From assembly GCF_947039875.1 (NCBI RefSeq), contig NZ_CAMRAN010000020.1, positions 1-64,000 of the forward strand: a stretch of 64,000 nucleotides of DNA. Reading direction: 5' to 3'. The notes under the pieces were generated by a model. It made no database searches. It was not told the origin of the DNA and was given only the letters and a program-made list of their open reading frames with translations. The position numbers and the translations under genes are program-made. Below, piece after piece: positions 25,978 through 35,468 of the stretch; position 1 is the first letter of the stretch; each line of letters opens with the position of its first letter. This stretch comes from an uncultured Photobacterium sp. (GTDB lineage Bacteria; Pseudomonadota; Gammaproteobacteria; Enterobacterales; Vibrionaceae).

Positions 25978-26739
25978 GTGAAGCAAAGTAAACGTCATCA
26001 AGAAATTATTGATTTAGTTATGAGTCAGGGATACGTCAGTACGGATGATCTTGTGGCACGTTTTAATGTAAGCCCACAAACTATTCGTCGTGATCTTAAT
26101 GAATTGGCTGATGAAAATAAAATTCGTCGTCATCATGGTGGCGCAACGGTTCCTTCTAGTTCAGTTAATACTGCTTATACCACCCGTCAGGTATTACAAT
26201 TAGAGCAAAAAGATCGTATTGCTCAAGCGTTGGTGAGCCATATTCCAGATGGCGCAACCTTATTCATTGATATCGGAACCACCCCAGAAGCAGTGGCTCG
26301 TGCGTTAATGAATCATAAGGATTTACGGATTGTCACCAATAACTTGAATGTCGCCAGTTTATTGATGGCGAAGGAAGATTTTCGCGTTATTTTAGCTGGC
26401 GGTGAGGTGCGTAATCGTGATGGCGGTATTGTCGGTGAAGCAACTCTCGATTTTGTGTCACAATTTCGGTTAGATTTTGGCATTCTAGGTATCAGTGGTA
26501 TTGATCTTGATGGTTCATTATTAGATTTTGATTACCATGAAGTTCGCGTTAAGCAAGCGATCATTGAAAATAGTCGCTGTGTGATGTTAGGTGTTGATCA
26601 TACTAAATTTGGTCGTAATGCGATGGTGAATTTAGGCGATATTAGCCAAGTTAATATGCTGTTTACTGACCAACTTCCTCCTGTCAGCCTTGTTGAACGG
26701 TTGCAGGAAAATGAGATCCATTTTGAAGTGGTGGTGTAA
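25978..26739 (+). CDS. glpR: Glycerol-3-phosphate regulon repressor GlpR
   Basis: A 253-aa DeoR-family repressor inactivated by glycerol-3-phosphate. The N-terminal HTH is YVSTDDLVARFNVSPQTIRR, followed by the DeoR motif LADENKIRRHHGG, and the effector domain has the ISGIDLDGSLLDFDYHE segment. It aligns end to end with E. coli GlpR (252 aa). The start is a GTG at 25978 with AGGAG about 11 nt upstream, a long spacing that may keep expression low. It lies just upstream of glpD, whose promoter holds a candidate GlpR operator. Confidence 0.95.
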   Translation: MKQSKRHQEIIDLVMSQGYVSTDDLVARFNVSPQTIRRDLNELADENKIRRHHGGATVPSSSVNTAYTTRQVLQLEQKDRIAQALVSHIPDGATLFIDIGTTPEAVARALMNHKDLRIVTNNLNVASLLMAKEDFRVILAGGEVRNRDGGIVGEATLDFVSQFRLDFGILGISGIDLDGSLLDFDYHEVRVKQAIIENSRCVMLGVDHTKFGRNAMVNLGDISQVNMLFTDQLPPVSLVERLQENEIHFEVVV

Positions 26740-26770
26740 ACGCTTACCGCGATAAATAAATACTGCACTA

Positions 26771-26802
26771 ACGGGCTTCTATTAAAGAAGCTCGTTTTTT
26801 TT
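26771..26802 (+). terminator. glpR terminator
   Basis: ACGGGCTTCT (26771-26780) pairs with AGAAGCTCGT (26786-26795) with one G-U, followed by a T8 run. Confidence 0.92.
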
Positions 26803-26918
26803 AGCCAAAATAGCAATAAACATCAAATTTGCGCTAATGATCAAACTTATGTCACAACAATATTAACTAAGGCTGGATTAGATCAATATATACGCTATTA
26901 TCAAATCAATTACTTTCG

Positions 26919-26939
26919 AACGAACATTTATAGTTCGTT
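26919..26939. promoter_or_regulatory. Candidate GlpR operator upstream of glpD
   Basis: AACGAAC (26919-26925) and GTTCGTT (26933-26939) form a perfect inverted repeat with a 7-bp spacer, 33 bp before the glpD ATG. The TTCG/CGAA core is that of GlpR operators in enterics, and glpR is the adjacent upstream gene. Confidence 0.65.
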
Positions 26940-26971
26940 TTGTTATGTTTGATTGAATAGGTGTGAACATT

Positions 26972-28507
26972 ATGACAGTAGCATTAAGCGGCCTCGAAAA
27001 TAGTCAAACGTTAGATTTAATTGTGATTGGTGGCGGCATTAATGGTACTGGCATTGCTGCTGATGCCGCGGGTCGCGGGTTGAGTGTCGGTCTTTATGAA
27101 GCAGATGATTTTGCTTCTGCGACCTCATCAGCAAGTTCTAAGTTAATTCATGGTGGCTTACGTTACCTTGAGCATTATGAATTTCGATTAGTAGCAGAAG
27201 CCTTAGCTGAGCGGGAAGTGCTACTTAAAAAAGCGCCTCATATTGCCAAACCAATGCGTTTTCGACTGCCACATCAACCGCATTTACGTCCCGCATGGAT
27301 GATTCGTGCTGGATTATTCTTATATGATCACTTGGGTAAACGTACCACTCTCCCTGCCAGCAAAGGGTTATCATTTGGTGCTGAATCAGTATTAGTACCC
27401 TCGATTAAACAAGGTTTTGAATACTCTGATTGCTGGGTTGATGATGCGCGACTGGTGATTTTAAATGCGATGGAAGCTGACCAAAAAGGCGCTGAAGTAC
27501 GTAATCGCTGTCGAGTAGAACAAGCCGTTCGAGAAGGGGATTTGTGGCGTGTCACCATTAAAGATCAATTGTCGGGTGAGGTTTTTCAACGTTATGCGCA
27601 TGGGTTGGTGAATGCGACCGGACCTTGGGTGAAATCGTTTTATGATCACAGCACTGATTTGATTTCTCCACGTAATATTCGGTTAATTAAAGGCTCCCAT
27701 ATTGTGGTGCCACGGGTACATGATCAACCACAAGCGTACATTCTTCAAAATGAAGATAATCGGATTGTGTTTGTGATTCCATACTTGGATCGCTTTTCGG
27801 TGATAGGCACCACCGATGTTGAATACCATGGTGATCCACGTGATGTCGCTATTGATGATCAAGAAATTGATTATTTACTGAAGGTGTATAACAACCATTT
27901 TTTGCACCAATGCCAGCGAGAAGATGTGGTATGGAGTTGGAGTGGGGTTCGACCATTGTGCGATGATGAATCCGATTCTCCACAAGCGGTGACACGTGAT
28001 TATACCTTAGAGTTAGAGCAGCAAGCAGATGAAGCGCCTTTACTGTCGGTCTTTGGTGGTAAGCTCACTACCTATCGAAAATTGGCAGAATCAGCGTTAG
28101 CTAAGTTAGCGCCATTTTATTCTCAAATGGGCCCATCTTGGACCAAAGACAGTTATTTGCCTGGGGGCAGTGCTGATTTTGATGGTGATAAATTAGCCAC
28201 ACAGTTGCAGCAACGGTACCCATGGTTAACGACGTTTACTTGTCAGCGCATCGCACATAATTATGGTATTCGAGTAGAGACGTTATTCGCTGGAATCACC
28301 ACTGAAGCTGAAATGGGACAACATTTCGGTGAAGGAATTTATCAGTGTGAACTTGATTATCTAATGGCGTATGAGTTTGTACAAACCGCAACTGATGCGC
28401 TATGGCGTCGAAGTAAATTAGGTTTGTATTTAACGCCATTACAACAACAATTGATTGGTGATTATATTACAGAGCACCAACCACAAGCAGTGATCGCCGC
28501 CGCATAG
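26972..28507 (+). CDS. glpD: Aerobic glycerol-3-phosphate dehydrogenase
   Basis: A 511-aa membrane-associated FAD enzyme oxidising glycerol-3-phosphate to DHAP and passing electrons to ubiquinone. The FAD-binding motif is VIGGGINGTGIAADAAGRG (residues about 18-36). SSKLIHGGLRYLEHYEFRLV and TTDVEYHGDP are further family segments, and the C-terminal helical domain is present. Length matches E. coli (501 aa). The ATG at 26972 fits the spacing from AGGTG; a GTG three codons earlier is an alternative. Its quinone use ties it to ubiCA and the oxidase genes nearby. Confidence 0.95.
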   Translation: MTVALSGLENSQTLDLIVIGGGINGTGIAADAAGRGLSVGLYEADDFASATSSASSKLIHGGLRYLEHYEFRLVAEALAEREVLLKKAPHIAKPMRFRLPHQPHLRPAWMIRAGLFLYDHLGKRTTLPASKGLSFGAESVLVPSIKQGFEYSDCWVDDARLVILNAMEADQKGAEVRNRCRVEQAVREGDLWRVTIKDQLSGEVFQRYAHGLVNATGPWVKSFYDHSTDLISPRNIRLIKGSHIVVPRVHDQPQAYILQNEDNRIVFVIPYLDRFSVIGTTDVEYHGDPRDVAIDDQEIDYLLKVYNNHFLHQCQREDVVWSWSGVRPLCDDESDSPQAVTRDYTLELEQQADEAPLLSVFGGKLTTYRKLAESALAKLAPFYSQMGPSWTKDSYLPGGSADFDGDKLATQLQQRYPWLTTFTCQRIAHNYGIRVETLFAGITTEAEMGQHFGEGIYQCELDYLMAYEFVQTATDALWRRSKLGLYLTPLQQQLIGDYITEHQPQAVIAAA

Positions 28508-28530
28508 CCATTATTATAGAAAGCGGCCAT

Positions 28531-28558
28531 AAAAAAAGCGCCTTTGGGCGCTTTTTTT
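28531..28558. terminator. Bidirectional terminator between glpD and the FliL-like gene
   Basis: GCGCC (28538-28542) and GGCGC (28547-28551) pair around TTTG, flanked by seven A and seven T residues that extend the stem. It serves glpD on plus and the FliL-like gene on minus. Confidence 0.92.
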
Positions 28559-28566
28559 ATGGGTAA

Positions 28567-28986
28567 TTATTGGTATAAGTATTTAGTAAACAACAGTTCA
28601 TTGACCGCGGTCTGACCCGTTTCAACAACTAATAATTGGTTGATTTTCTGTTTGGTTAACTGACGAATTTTTTCACGTCCTGCCAAGGATTTTATTTGTT
28701 GTTCAGGTTGCTGGTTAATAATGCTGATAATGCTATCGCGAATCAGTGGCGCATGATGTTCAATTGTAGCAAGTTGATTACTGTCGGTGAGCATTAAGTC
28801 GACTTGGACTCGAATATACCCGAGACGAGTACCATTAATGACATAATTAGTTATGATATCAGGCGTTAAGGTGTAATAACTAATACCTGGCTGAGTCGAC
28901 TCAGTTGCGGGCTGTTTTGCATAAGTCATTGGTGAAAAGAATGTTATCGCCACCAAGAAACTTATTACAAAAACAGTTTTTTTCAT
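28567..28986 (-). CDS. Secreted FliL-like protein (flagellar basal-body family)
   Basis: A 139-aa protein with an N-terminal hydrophobic segment (residues about 3-20) that could be a signal peptide ending near MTYA. The rest carries the FliL C-terminal pattern: GYIRVQVDLMLTD, HAPLIRDSIISIINQQ, and a final LLFTKYLYQ. FliL proper stabilises stator units around the flagellar motor; this is a stand-alone paralogue away from flagellar genes. The start at 28986 gives a clean signal sequence; ATGs at 28989 and 28998 are possible. It diverges from ubiC. The precise function is unknown. Confidence 0.72.
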   Translation of the reverse strand: MKKTVFVISFLVAITFFSPMTYAKQPATESTQPGISYYTLTPDIITNYVINGTRLGYIRVQVDLMLTDSNQLATIEHHAPLIRDSIISIINQQPEQQIKSLAGREKIRQLTKQKINQLLVVETGQTAVNELLFTKYLYQ

Positions 28987-29158
28987 CATGATACTCATGC
29001 AGTTAGGGATATTTAGACGTAACAAGGTGTAATCTACTAGCGTTAACGATATTCGAAGTCGTTACCTCTTGCTACAATAGCAGATCAATATGGTAATAAA
29101 TTAACCGCTTTCTACCAAGTGTTTTGATCACGAGTTTGTTAATTTTGTAGTATAAAAA

Positions 29159-29701
29159 ATGTCGAAATTCAAGCAGTTGTACAGCCCATTGATCCAGAGT
29201 GCCAAATGGTACTCGGTGCAATCATGGGCATTAGAACAAACATCACATGGAGCCTGGTTGCTAGAATCGGCATCATTGTCGCGTCGATTAGCACAATATT
29301 GTCAACATTTTACGGTGACAGTGCTAACCCAAACAATGATCAGCAACAGCCATCTGTCAGTTATGGAACGGCAGCTTGTCGGTGACTGTGATTGTTTAGA
29401 ACGAGAAGTGATGCTTTATGGTGATCAACAACCATGGGTATTTGCGCGAACATTGATTCCAATGACAACCTTAAGTGGTGAGGAACAAGATCTCGTCGAT
29501 TTAGGCAATATACCGTTAGGTTATCGTGTTTTTAATGATAGAAATTCACGCCGTGACGCTTTGGAAGTCGCCAATCTTGGCACTCAACAGCAACCTCGAT
29601 GGGCACGACGTTCGCGATTATGGATCAATGAAAAGCCAATGCTGGTGGCGGAGCTATTCTTAACCGAATCGCCAGTATATGCTAAGGAAAAAGGATGTTA
29701 G
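29159..29701 (+). CDS. ubiC: Chorismate lyase (chorismate--pyruvate lyase)
   Basis: A 180-aa enzyme converting chorismate to 4-hydroxybenzoate and pyruvate, the first committed step of ubiquinone synthesis. Family segments include [33 protein letters not shown], and [19 protein letters not shown] with the conserved late Glu. No clear Shine-Dalgarno precedes the ATG. It overlaps ubiA by 7 bp, so the two are probably coupled. Confidence 0.92.
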   Translation: MSKFKQLYSPLIQSAKWYSVQSWALEQTSHGAWLLESASLSRRLAQYCQHFTVTVLTQTMISNSHLSVMERQLVGDCDCLEREVMLYGDQQPWVFARTLIPMTTLSGEEQDLVDLGNIPLGYRVFNDRNSRRDALEVANLGTQQQPRWARRSRLWINEKPMLVAELFLTESPVYAKEKGC

Positions 29702-30558
29702 AAATAACCAAAGCCAGAGCTTTTTGGCAGTTAGCCCGTTTTGATCGCCCGATTGGCAGTTTATTGTTGTTATGGCCAACCTTGTGGGCGTTATTTTTAG
29801 CTGGGGATGGTTTTCCTAAATTAGATGTATTAGTGGTGTTTGTGCTGGGGGTGGTGTTTATGCGCGCCGCGGGTTGCGTGATCAATGATTTTGCAGATCG
29901 CAATGTTGATGGCCATGTAAAGCGTACAGCTAATCGTCCAATGCCATCAGGGAAAGTTTCTGAACGTGAAGCGTTAGGGTTATTTATTTTATTGGTGTTA
30001 GTGTCGTTTTTATTAGTACTCACCATGAATAACCTGACCATTATGTTGTCGGTAGTCGCTGTAATACTGGCTGCGGCTTATCCATTTATGAAGCGTTATA
30101 CTCATTTACCACAATTGGTATTAGGGGCGGCATTTGGGTGGTCAATTCCGATGGCATACGCTGCTCAATCGGGTGCGTTACCTGTCGTGGCATGGTTATT
30201 ATTTGCAGCTAATATTTTATGGACCATTGCTTACGATACGCTGTATGCGATGGTTGATCGTGATGATGACCTCAAGGTTGGAATTAAATCTACCGCGATT
30301 CTTTTTGGTCGGTTTGATAAATTAATTGTGGGTATATTACAGCTAACAACGATCATGTTATTGATTGCTATCGGCGGTATTTTACAATTAAATCAAGGCT
30401 ATTATTGGTCATTATTATTAGCTTCAGCTTTGTTTGTTTATCAACAAATGTTGATTCAAGGCCGCCAACGTGAACAATGTTTTAAAGCCTTTTTAAATAA
30501 TAATTACGTCGGAATGGTGATATTTATCGGTATTAGCCTGAGTGTATTATGGCAATAA
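29695..30558 (+). CDS. ubiA: 4-hydroxybenzoate octaprenyltransferase
   Basis: A 287-aa integral-membrane prenyltransferase attaching the polyprenyl tail to 4-hydroxybenzoate. The first Asp-rich motif is [19 protein letters not shown] and the second is [22 protein letters not shown], both Mg-diphosphate binding. About eight to nine hydrophobic segments are present. It is the downstream partner of ubiC. Confidence 0.95.
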   Translation: MLEITKARAFWQLARFDRPIGSLLLLWPTLWALFLAGDGFPKLDVLVVFVLGVVFMRAAGCVINDFADRNVDGHVKRTANRPMPSGKVSEREALGLFILLVLVSFLLVLTMNNLTIMLSVVAVILAAAYPFMKRYTHLPQLVLGAAFGWSIPMAYAAQSGALPVVAWLLFAANILWTIAYDTLYAMVDRDDDLKVGIKSTAILFGRFDKLIVGILQLTTIMLLIAIGGILQLNQGYYWSLLLASALFVYQQMLIQGRQREQCFKAFLNNNYVGMVIFIGISLSVLWQ

Positions 30559-30586
30559 GCGATCAATAGCAGTGATCTTGGAGCAT

Positions 30587-30614
30587 AAAAAAAGCGCCGT
30601 TAGGCGCTTTTTTT
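30587..30614. terminator. Bidirectional terminator between ubiA and plsB
   Basis: AAAAAAAGCGCC (30587-30598) pairs perfectly with GGCGCTTTTTTT (30603-30614) around GTTA. It serves both convergent genes. Confidence 0.93.
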
Positions 30615-30625
30615 ATGGCGAACCG

Positions 30626-33064
30626 TTAGTCGTTGGTTGGTTCTTCATCTGGCTGCATCACAGCTTGAATAGTTAATTTCACTTCAGGTGAAACTAATGA
30701 CGTCAATAAATCTGCCAGCTGCTCTACTGGTTGTGTCACAGCATGACACTCAGCATTAAGATAGCCTTCATTACGTAATGTTTTCACTAACGTACTAAAT
30801 ACCCCCTTATCGAAAAACTCGGGAGCATTAATACCATGTAAACGACTTAAACGCTGAGCAAGTACTTGGCTCTGTTGTTCTAAATCGGTTTTAGGTAATT
30901 GCGGATCAGCATTGAGTAGCGTCAGTGCAATCGCGTAACGTTGTAAGGTTTCAGTAATCGTGCGTGCTAGCAGTTGTAATGGCCCAATGCGAGCATTATT
31001 AATGACAATGGTGTCACCATCAAGTAGCAATAATCGCTGACGAACGAGTTCTGCGATTAGGCGATCAATTTCTAGCGCTAATTGCTCTGCATCAAAACGT
31101 AAGAACAATTCAGCTTTTAAGAACGGATACAATAACTCAACTTTTTGATGGATCTCTGCACGGGTTAAACATTGCTGCTGTATTACCATATGAGCAATTA
31201 ATGACGGCAACGCAAACAAGTGAATAATGTTGTTGCGATAGTAAGTCATTAAGATTGATTGCTCACGATTAAGTGAAATAATTTCACCGAGTACGTCACG
31301 CTCAACTAAGAACTTATCCATGGTAATTGCATGATCGACCAATTGAGTGGCATTATCTTTTGGCATGGTGCAATGGCTTGAATACGGCGCATTACGAAGC
31401 AATTCAAGATAACATTCAATTTGTTGCTCTAATGAACTACGGCTTAATGCTCGTTGGCGTGATGATAATAAAGCGAGTGCGCATAATGTCATGGCATTGG
31501 TCGCAGCCGCATCGTTAATATGGGTCATCATCTTAACCGCTAAGTCATTTACTACTGGAGAGAGCCAGGTTGGACGCTGTGGTTCTATTGGATTGATGTC
31601 TTGATGCCACTCTGGCACGTTATCGTTTAAATATTGATTGAGTGATAACGGCTCACCAAAGTTAACGTAGCCTTTACCAAAATTACGTAATTTACGTAGC
31701 GTTCGCAGCACTTGGCCGACATTTTCTTTTTCTTTGCGTTTACCTTGTAGTTCTTTGGCATACGTACCGACTTCCATTACGTGCTCGTAACCAATATAAA
31801 CCGGTACCAAGGTCACAGGGCGATTTAAGCCGCGTAACATCGCTTGGATGGTCATTGATAACATGCCTGTTTTCGCGGGAAGTAAACGCCCTGTACGAGA
31901 ACGGCCGCCTTCACTGAAATACTCAACTGAGTAACCTTTAGCAAATAACTGCGCTAAATATTCGCGGAAAACCGTCGAATAAAGGCGATCTCCTTTAAAA
32001 CTACGGCGAATAAAGAATGCACCACCTCGACGGAAAATTGGGCCCGCAGGGAAGAAGTTAAGGTTTATACCTGCGGCAATATGCGGTGGCACTAAGCCCT
32101 CTTGGTACAGTACATAAGACAGTAACAAGTAATCCATATGGCTACGGTGGCAAGGAACATAAACAATTTCATGGCCATCTTGTGCTAAGCGACGAATACG
32201 CTGCGCATTGGTGATGTTAAGCCCTTGGTAAAGCTTATTCCACAGCCAACCTAAGAAACGTTCACCATTTTTAATTAATGGGTAAGAAAAATCAGCGGCA
32301 ATTTCTTCCATCATCGCAATTGCTTCACGACGCACTTTTTCAACAGGTACTTGACGGCTTAATGCTTCTTCTTGTACTACTTTATCAATCGCTTTTGATG
32401 CTAATAAACGTTTGAAGAGTTGTTTACGATCTGGCAATCGAGGGCCTGATGTTGCGAGTAATTGACGCGAAAAGTGAATTTTTGCCACGCGCGCTAATTT
32501 TTGTGCAATCGCATCATCAGTACCGTGGTTATCTGCCATATAGCGAAGAGATACCGGTGTACTTAGACGGACAACACAGTCACGACCATGACCGACAATT
32601 GCCCAGATTTTTTTAGGACCATTAAGGGGACGTAAAATAGGTTTATTTTTTGATTCTTTACCTGGAGCACGACCCCATAAAATAGACGCTGGAATTAATT
32701 GAATATTTAATTCACTGTCTTGCTTATGTAATTCCAATAGCTCACTAAAAAGTGTAATTGAATCTTGTGGTAAACCAGTTTTATTACCAAATACACTTGG
32801 GTTTTCAGCAACACAAACAAAGCGTGGAAATGATAGGCCATTAATTTCTAATAGCGATAATGGGTCCGGTAAGCCTGATGCAAGTGCACTGCTACGTAGA
32901 GTTAATAGATCAGTATTAGACCGATACGGCAATATATAGACGATTGGGCGTGCTAAATCGAGTTCTAGGTCAGCAACTGGATCGGATGGAATCGAATGAG
33001 GTTTTACCAACAAAGAAAGTGGCAATTTTAATAATTGTTGATAGATTTTCTGCCCGCTTGACAT
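30626..33064 (-). CDS. plsB: Glycerol-3-phosphate 1-O-acyltransferase
   Basis: An 812-aa inner-membrane enzyme making lysophosphatidate, the first step of phospholipid synthesis. The four acyltransferase blocks are visible: HRSHMDYLL (catalytic His-x4-Asp), [21 protein letters not shown] and [10 protein letters not shown]. Length matches E. coli PlsB (807 aa). The ATG at 33064 ([19 protein letters not shown]) aligns with the family start; twelve extra upstream codons are unlikely. E. coli has dgkA between plsB and lexA; it is absent here. Confidence 0.95.
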   Translation of the reverse strand: MSSGQKIYQQLLKLPLSLLVKPHSIPSDPVADLELDLARPIVYILPYRSNTDLLTLRSSALASGLPDPLSLLEINGLSFPRFVCVAENPSVFGNKTGLPQDSITLFSELLELHKQDSELNIQLIPASILWGRAPGKESKNKPILRPLNGPKKIWAIVGHGRDCVVRLSTPVSLRYMADNHGTDDAIAQKLARVAKIHFSRQLLATSGPRLPDRKQLFKRLLASKAIDKVVQEEALSRQVPVEKVRREAIAMMEEIAADFSYPLIKNGERFLGWLWNKLYQGLNITNAQRIRRLAQDGHEIVYVPCHRSHMDYLLLSYVLYQEGLVPPHIAAGINLNFFPAGPIFRRGGAFFIRRSFKGDRLYSTVFREYLAQLFAKGYSVEYFSEGGRSRTGRLLPAKTGMLSMTIQAMLRGLNRPVTLVPVYIGYEHVMEVGTYAKELQGKRKEKENVGQVLRTLRKLRNFGKGYVNFGEPLSLNQYLNDNVPEWHQDINPIEPQRPTWLSPVVNDLAVKMMTHINDAAATNAMTLCALALLSSRQRALSRSSLEQQIECYLELLRNAPYSSHCTMPKDNATQLVDHAITMDKFLVERDVLGEIISLNREQSILMTYYRNNIIHLFALPSLIAHMVIQQQCLTRAEIHQKVELLYPFLKAELFLRFDAEQLALEIDRLIAELVRQRLLLLDGDTIVINNARIGPLQLLARTITETLQRYAIALTLLNADPQLPKTDLEQQSQVLAQRLSRLHGINAPEFFDKGVFSTLVKTLRNEGYLNAECHAVTQPVEQLADLLTSLVSPEVKLTIQAVMQPDEEPTND

Positions 33065-33372
33065 AGATATAATTAGCCTCTGAATCTTAATGCGCCGCAC
33101 AATAGCAGAAAAATACAGCTTTCATGCAGGAGATATGCGGTAAATAAACGTTAAAATACCACTTTTTTAACTAAGTCATGGTTTATTTTTATGACTACTT
33201 TTGGATTAAAAATCGATCTGGCATGACCAGTTAAGTAAAGATGATTGATTCTGTTAGAATTATTGCCACAAATAATAGCATTATATTTTTTCAATCCAAG
33301 TGACTGAATGGCTTTGAATTCCTACTCAAATTGCTGTTTTCGTAAACAATTGGCTTTTATTGTCTTTGAACA
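33065..33372. other. plsB/lexA divergent intergenic region
   Basis: AT-rich, with no gene supported. It carries the promoters of plsB (minus) and, toward the right end, lexA. The dgkA gene found at this position in E. coli is missing. Confidence 0.5.
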
Positions 33373-33407
33373 CTGGATATACTCACAGCAACTGTATAAA
33401 AAGACAG
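33373..33407 (+). promoter_or_regulatory. Two tandem SOS (LexA) boxes upstream of lexA
   Basis: Box 1 is CTGGATATACTCACAG (33373-33388) and box 2 is CTGTATAAAAAGACAG (33392-33407). Both keep CTG-N10-CAG, separated by 3 bp. The lexA ATG is 8 bp past box 2. The double-box arrangement is the same as in E. coli lexA and indicates autoregulation. Confidence 0.93.
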
Positions 33408-33414
33408 GTGACTC

Positions 33415-34035
33415 ATGAAGCCGTTAACGCCGCGACAACAACAAGTCTTTGATTTAATCAAAGCAAAGATTGATGACTGTGGAATGCCACCAACACGTGC
33501 CGAAATTGCACGTGAACTTGGTTTCCGTTCTGCTAATGCAGCAGAAGAACATTTAAAAGCCTTAGCCCGTAAAGGTGTATTAGAAATTATTCCTGGCGCA
33601 TCACGTGGAATCCGCTTATTAATTGCGGATGATGTTGCCGATGAAAAAGGATTACCTTTAATTGGCCGTGTGGCTGCAGGTGAACCTATTTTAGCGCAAG
33701 AGCATGTTGAAGCGCATTATGAGGTTGATCCAAGCTTGTTTAAACCTCGCGCCGATTTCTTATTGCGTGTGAATGGTATGAGCATGAAAAACATCGGCAT
33801 TATGGACGGTGATTTACTGGCGGTACATAAAACGCAAGATGTACATAATGGCCAAGTTGTTGTTGCTCGTGTGGATGACGAAGTGACGGTTAAACGACTG
33901 GATAAGCAGGGCTCAAAAGTATTACTTCATGCTGAAAATGAAGAATTTTCGCCGATTAAGGTTGATTTAGAGCATCAAAACTTAACCATTGAAGGTATTG
34001 CTGTTGGCGTGATCCGTAACGCTGATTGGATGTAA
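33415..34035 (+). CDS. lexA: SOS repressor LexA
   Basis: A 206-aa repressor of the DNA-damage response. The N-terminal winged HTH ([24 protein letters not shown]) binds the SOS boxes. The RecA-stimulated cleavage site is Ala88-Gly89 in RVAAGEP. The catalytic Ser123 is in NGMSMKNIG and Lys160 in VTVKRLDK, the Ser-Lys dyad. Two SOS boxes lie directly upstream. In E. coli dinF follows; here a cytochrome oxidase island separates them. Confidence 0.97.
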   Translation: MKPLTPRQQQVFDLIKAKIDDCGMPPTRAEIARELGFRSANAAEEHLKALARKGVLEIIPGASRGIRLLIADDVADEKGLPLIGRVAAGEPILAQEHVEAHYEVDPSLFKPRADFLLRVNGMSMKNIGIMDGDLLAVHKTQDVHNGQVVVARVDDEVTVKRLDKQGSKVLLHAENEEFSPIKVDLEHQNLTIEGIAVGVIRNADWM

Positions 34036-34070
34036 CTATCCACTAACGACAGATTGAGTCAACACCAAAT

Positions 34071-34099
34071 AGCGTAGCGCATAAGCTGCGCTTTTTTTT
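34071..34099 (+). terminator. lexA terminator
   Basis: AGCGTAGC (34071-34078) pairs with GCTGCGCT (34085-34092), allowing one G-U, around a 6-nt loop, followed by T residues. It isolates lexA from the oxidase genes. Confidence 0.9.
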
Positions 34100-34313
34100 G
34101 CTTTGTAAAATTATTTAAGATTATTTTTCTTAGAATATCATTAGCTTATCTACTAGTTTGTTAGTAATTATTTGTAGCGTTTTTTTGCGCTATTGCTGTT
34201 TAGTGCCTAAGTTAAACATAGAGGAATGTTATTTTAGCTTTGCTGCGGGTGAATAAAATGTCGCTGCATGTGCTGTGGAAGGTGGAATGTCGCCGACAAA
34301 GGAGGTCAGGACG

Positions 34314-35450
34314 ATGGTGCGTAAACTGATCGGTAGTAGTGGATTAATTGTATTTTCATCTCCATCAATGAGTGAAACAATGCAATTTAATATGACGCGG
34401 GGTGTTACCGCAATAAGCCAAGATGTGTTTGGTTTACATATGACGATTCTTTATATCTGTATTGCTATCGGTGTGGTGGTATTTGGGGCCATGTTTTGGT
34501 CTATTTTTCACCATCGAAAATCAAAAGGTGCTGTTGCTGCCTCTTTTCATGAAAGTACCAAAGTTGAAATTATTTGGACGCTGATCCCCTTTATCATCTT
34601 AATTGCGATGGCTATTCCCGCGACGAAAACCTTACTTGCAATGGAAGACCCCTCTAAATCTGATCTCACTATTCAAGTGACAGGCTCACAATGGAAATGG
34701 CATTACCGCTATTTTGATCAAGACGTTGAGTTTTATTCTCACCTCGCGACCAGTGCTGCTCAAATTGATAACCAACGCCCGAAAAGAGCCAATTATCTGT
34801 TAGAAGTTGACTATCCATTAGTGGTACCGATTAACAAAAAAATCCGTTTTTTAGTGACGTCACAAGATGTTATCCATTCTTGGTGGGTACCTGCGTTTGC
34901 CGTTAAAAAAGATGCTAATCCGGGGTTTATTAATGAAGCATGGACACGCATTGATGAACCGGGCATTTATCGAGGTCAGTGTGCGGAGTTGTGTGGTAAA
35001 GATCATGGTTTTATGCCAATTGTGGTGATTGCAAAAACACAACCAGAGTACGACCAATGGCTGCAACAAACCCAAGCGAGTCAACGTCAAGCACGTGAGC
35101 AAGAGCAGCGGTTATTAGATATGACCATGCCGATGGATGAATTAATGGTTTTGGGTGAAAAAACCTACAACAACCGTTGTGCGATGTGTCATCAAGTCAA
35201 TGGTGAAGGGATTCCGGGGGCTTTTCCTGCATTAGCGGCTGAAGGGGTATCGATTGATCCGCAGCAGCGTATTGAACATATCAAAATTGTGGTGCATGGC
35301 AGAACGGGGACGGCGATGCAAGCTTTTGGCCCGCAATTAAGCCTTAAAGAATTAGCGGCCGTGATTACCTATGAACGTAATGCTTGGGGAAATAATACCG
35401 GAGAAACCGTGCAAGCCGCCGATGTTCAAGCAATTAAAAATGGACTGTAG
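34314..35450 (+). CDS. ctaC: Cytochrome c oxidase subunit II with fused cytochrome c domain (caa3-type)
   Basis: A 378-aa subunit accepting electrons from cytochrome c. Two transmembrane helices (TILYICIAIGVVVFGAMFW and IIWTLIPFIILIAMAIPA) precede the CuA domain, with His in DVIHSWWVP and the cluster GQCAELCGKDHGFMP (Cys, Glu, Cys, His, Met ligands). A C-terminal cytochrome c domain carries CAMCH, making it caa3-like. The ATG at 34314 has AGGAGG 8 nt upstream; earlier in-frame ATGs lack such a site. It opens the oxidase island. Confidence 0.93.
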   Translation: MVRKLIGSSGLIVFSSPSMSETMQFNMTRGVTAISQDVFGLHMTILYICIAIGVVVFGAMFWSIFHHRKSKGAVAASFHESTKVEIIWTLIPFIILIAMAIPATKTLLAMEDPSKSDLTIQVTGSQWKWHYRYFDQDVEFYSHLATSAAQIDNQRPKRANYLLEVDYPLVVPINKKIRFLVTSQDVIHSWWVPAFAVKKDANPGFINEAWTRIDEPGIYRGQCAELCGKDHGFMPIVVIAKTQPEYDQWLQQTQASQRQAREQEQRLLDMTMPMDELMVLGEKTYNNRCAMCHQVNGEGIPGAFPALAAEGVSIDPQQRIEHIKIVVHGRTGTAMQAFGPQLSLKELAAVITYERNAWGNNTGETVQAADVQAIKNGL

Positions 35451-35468
35451 TGATAAGGAATGACCAGC

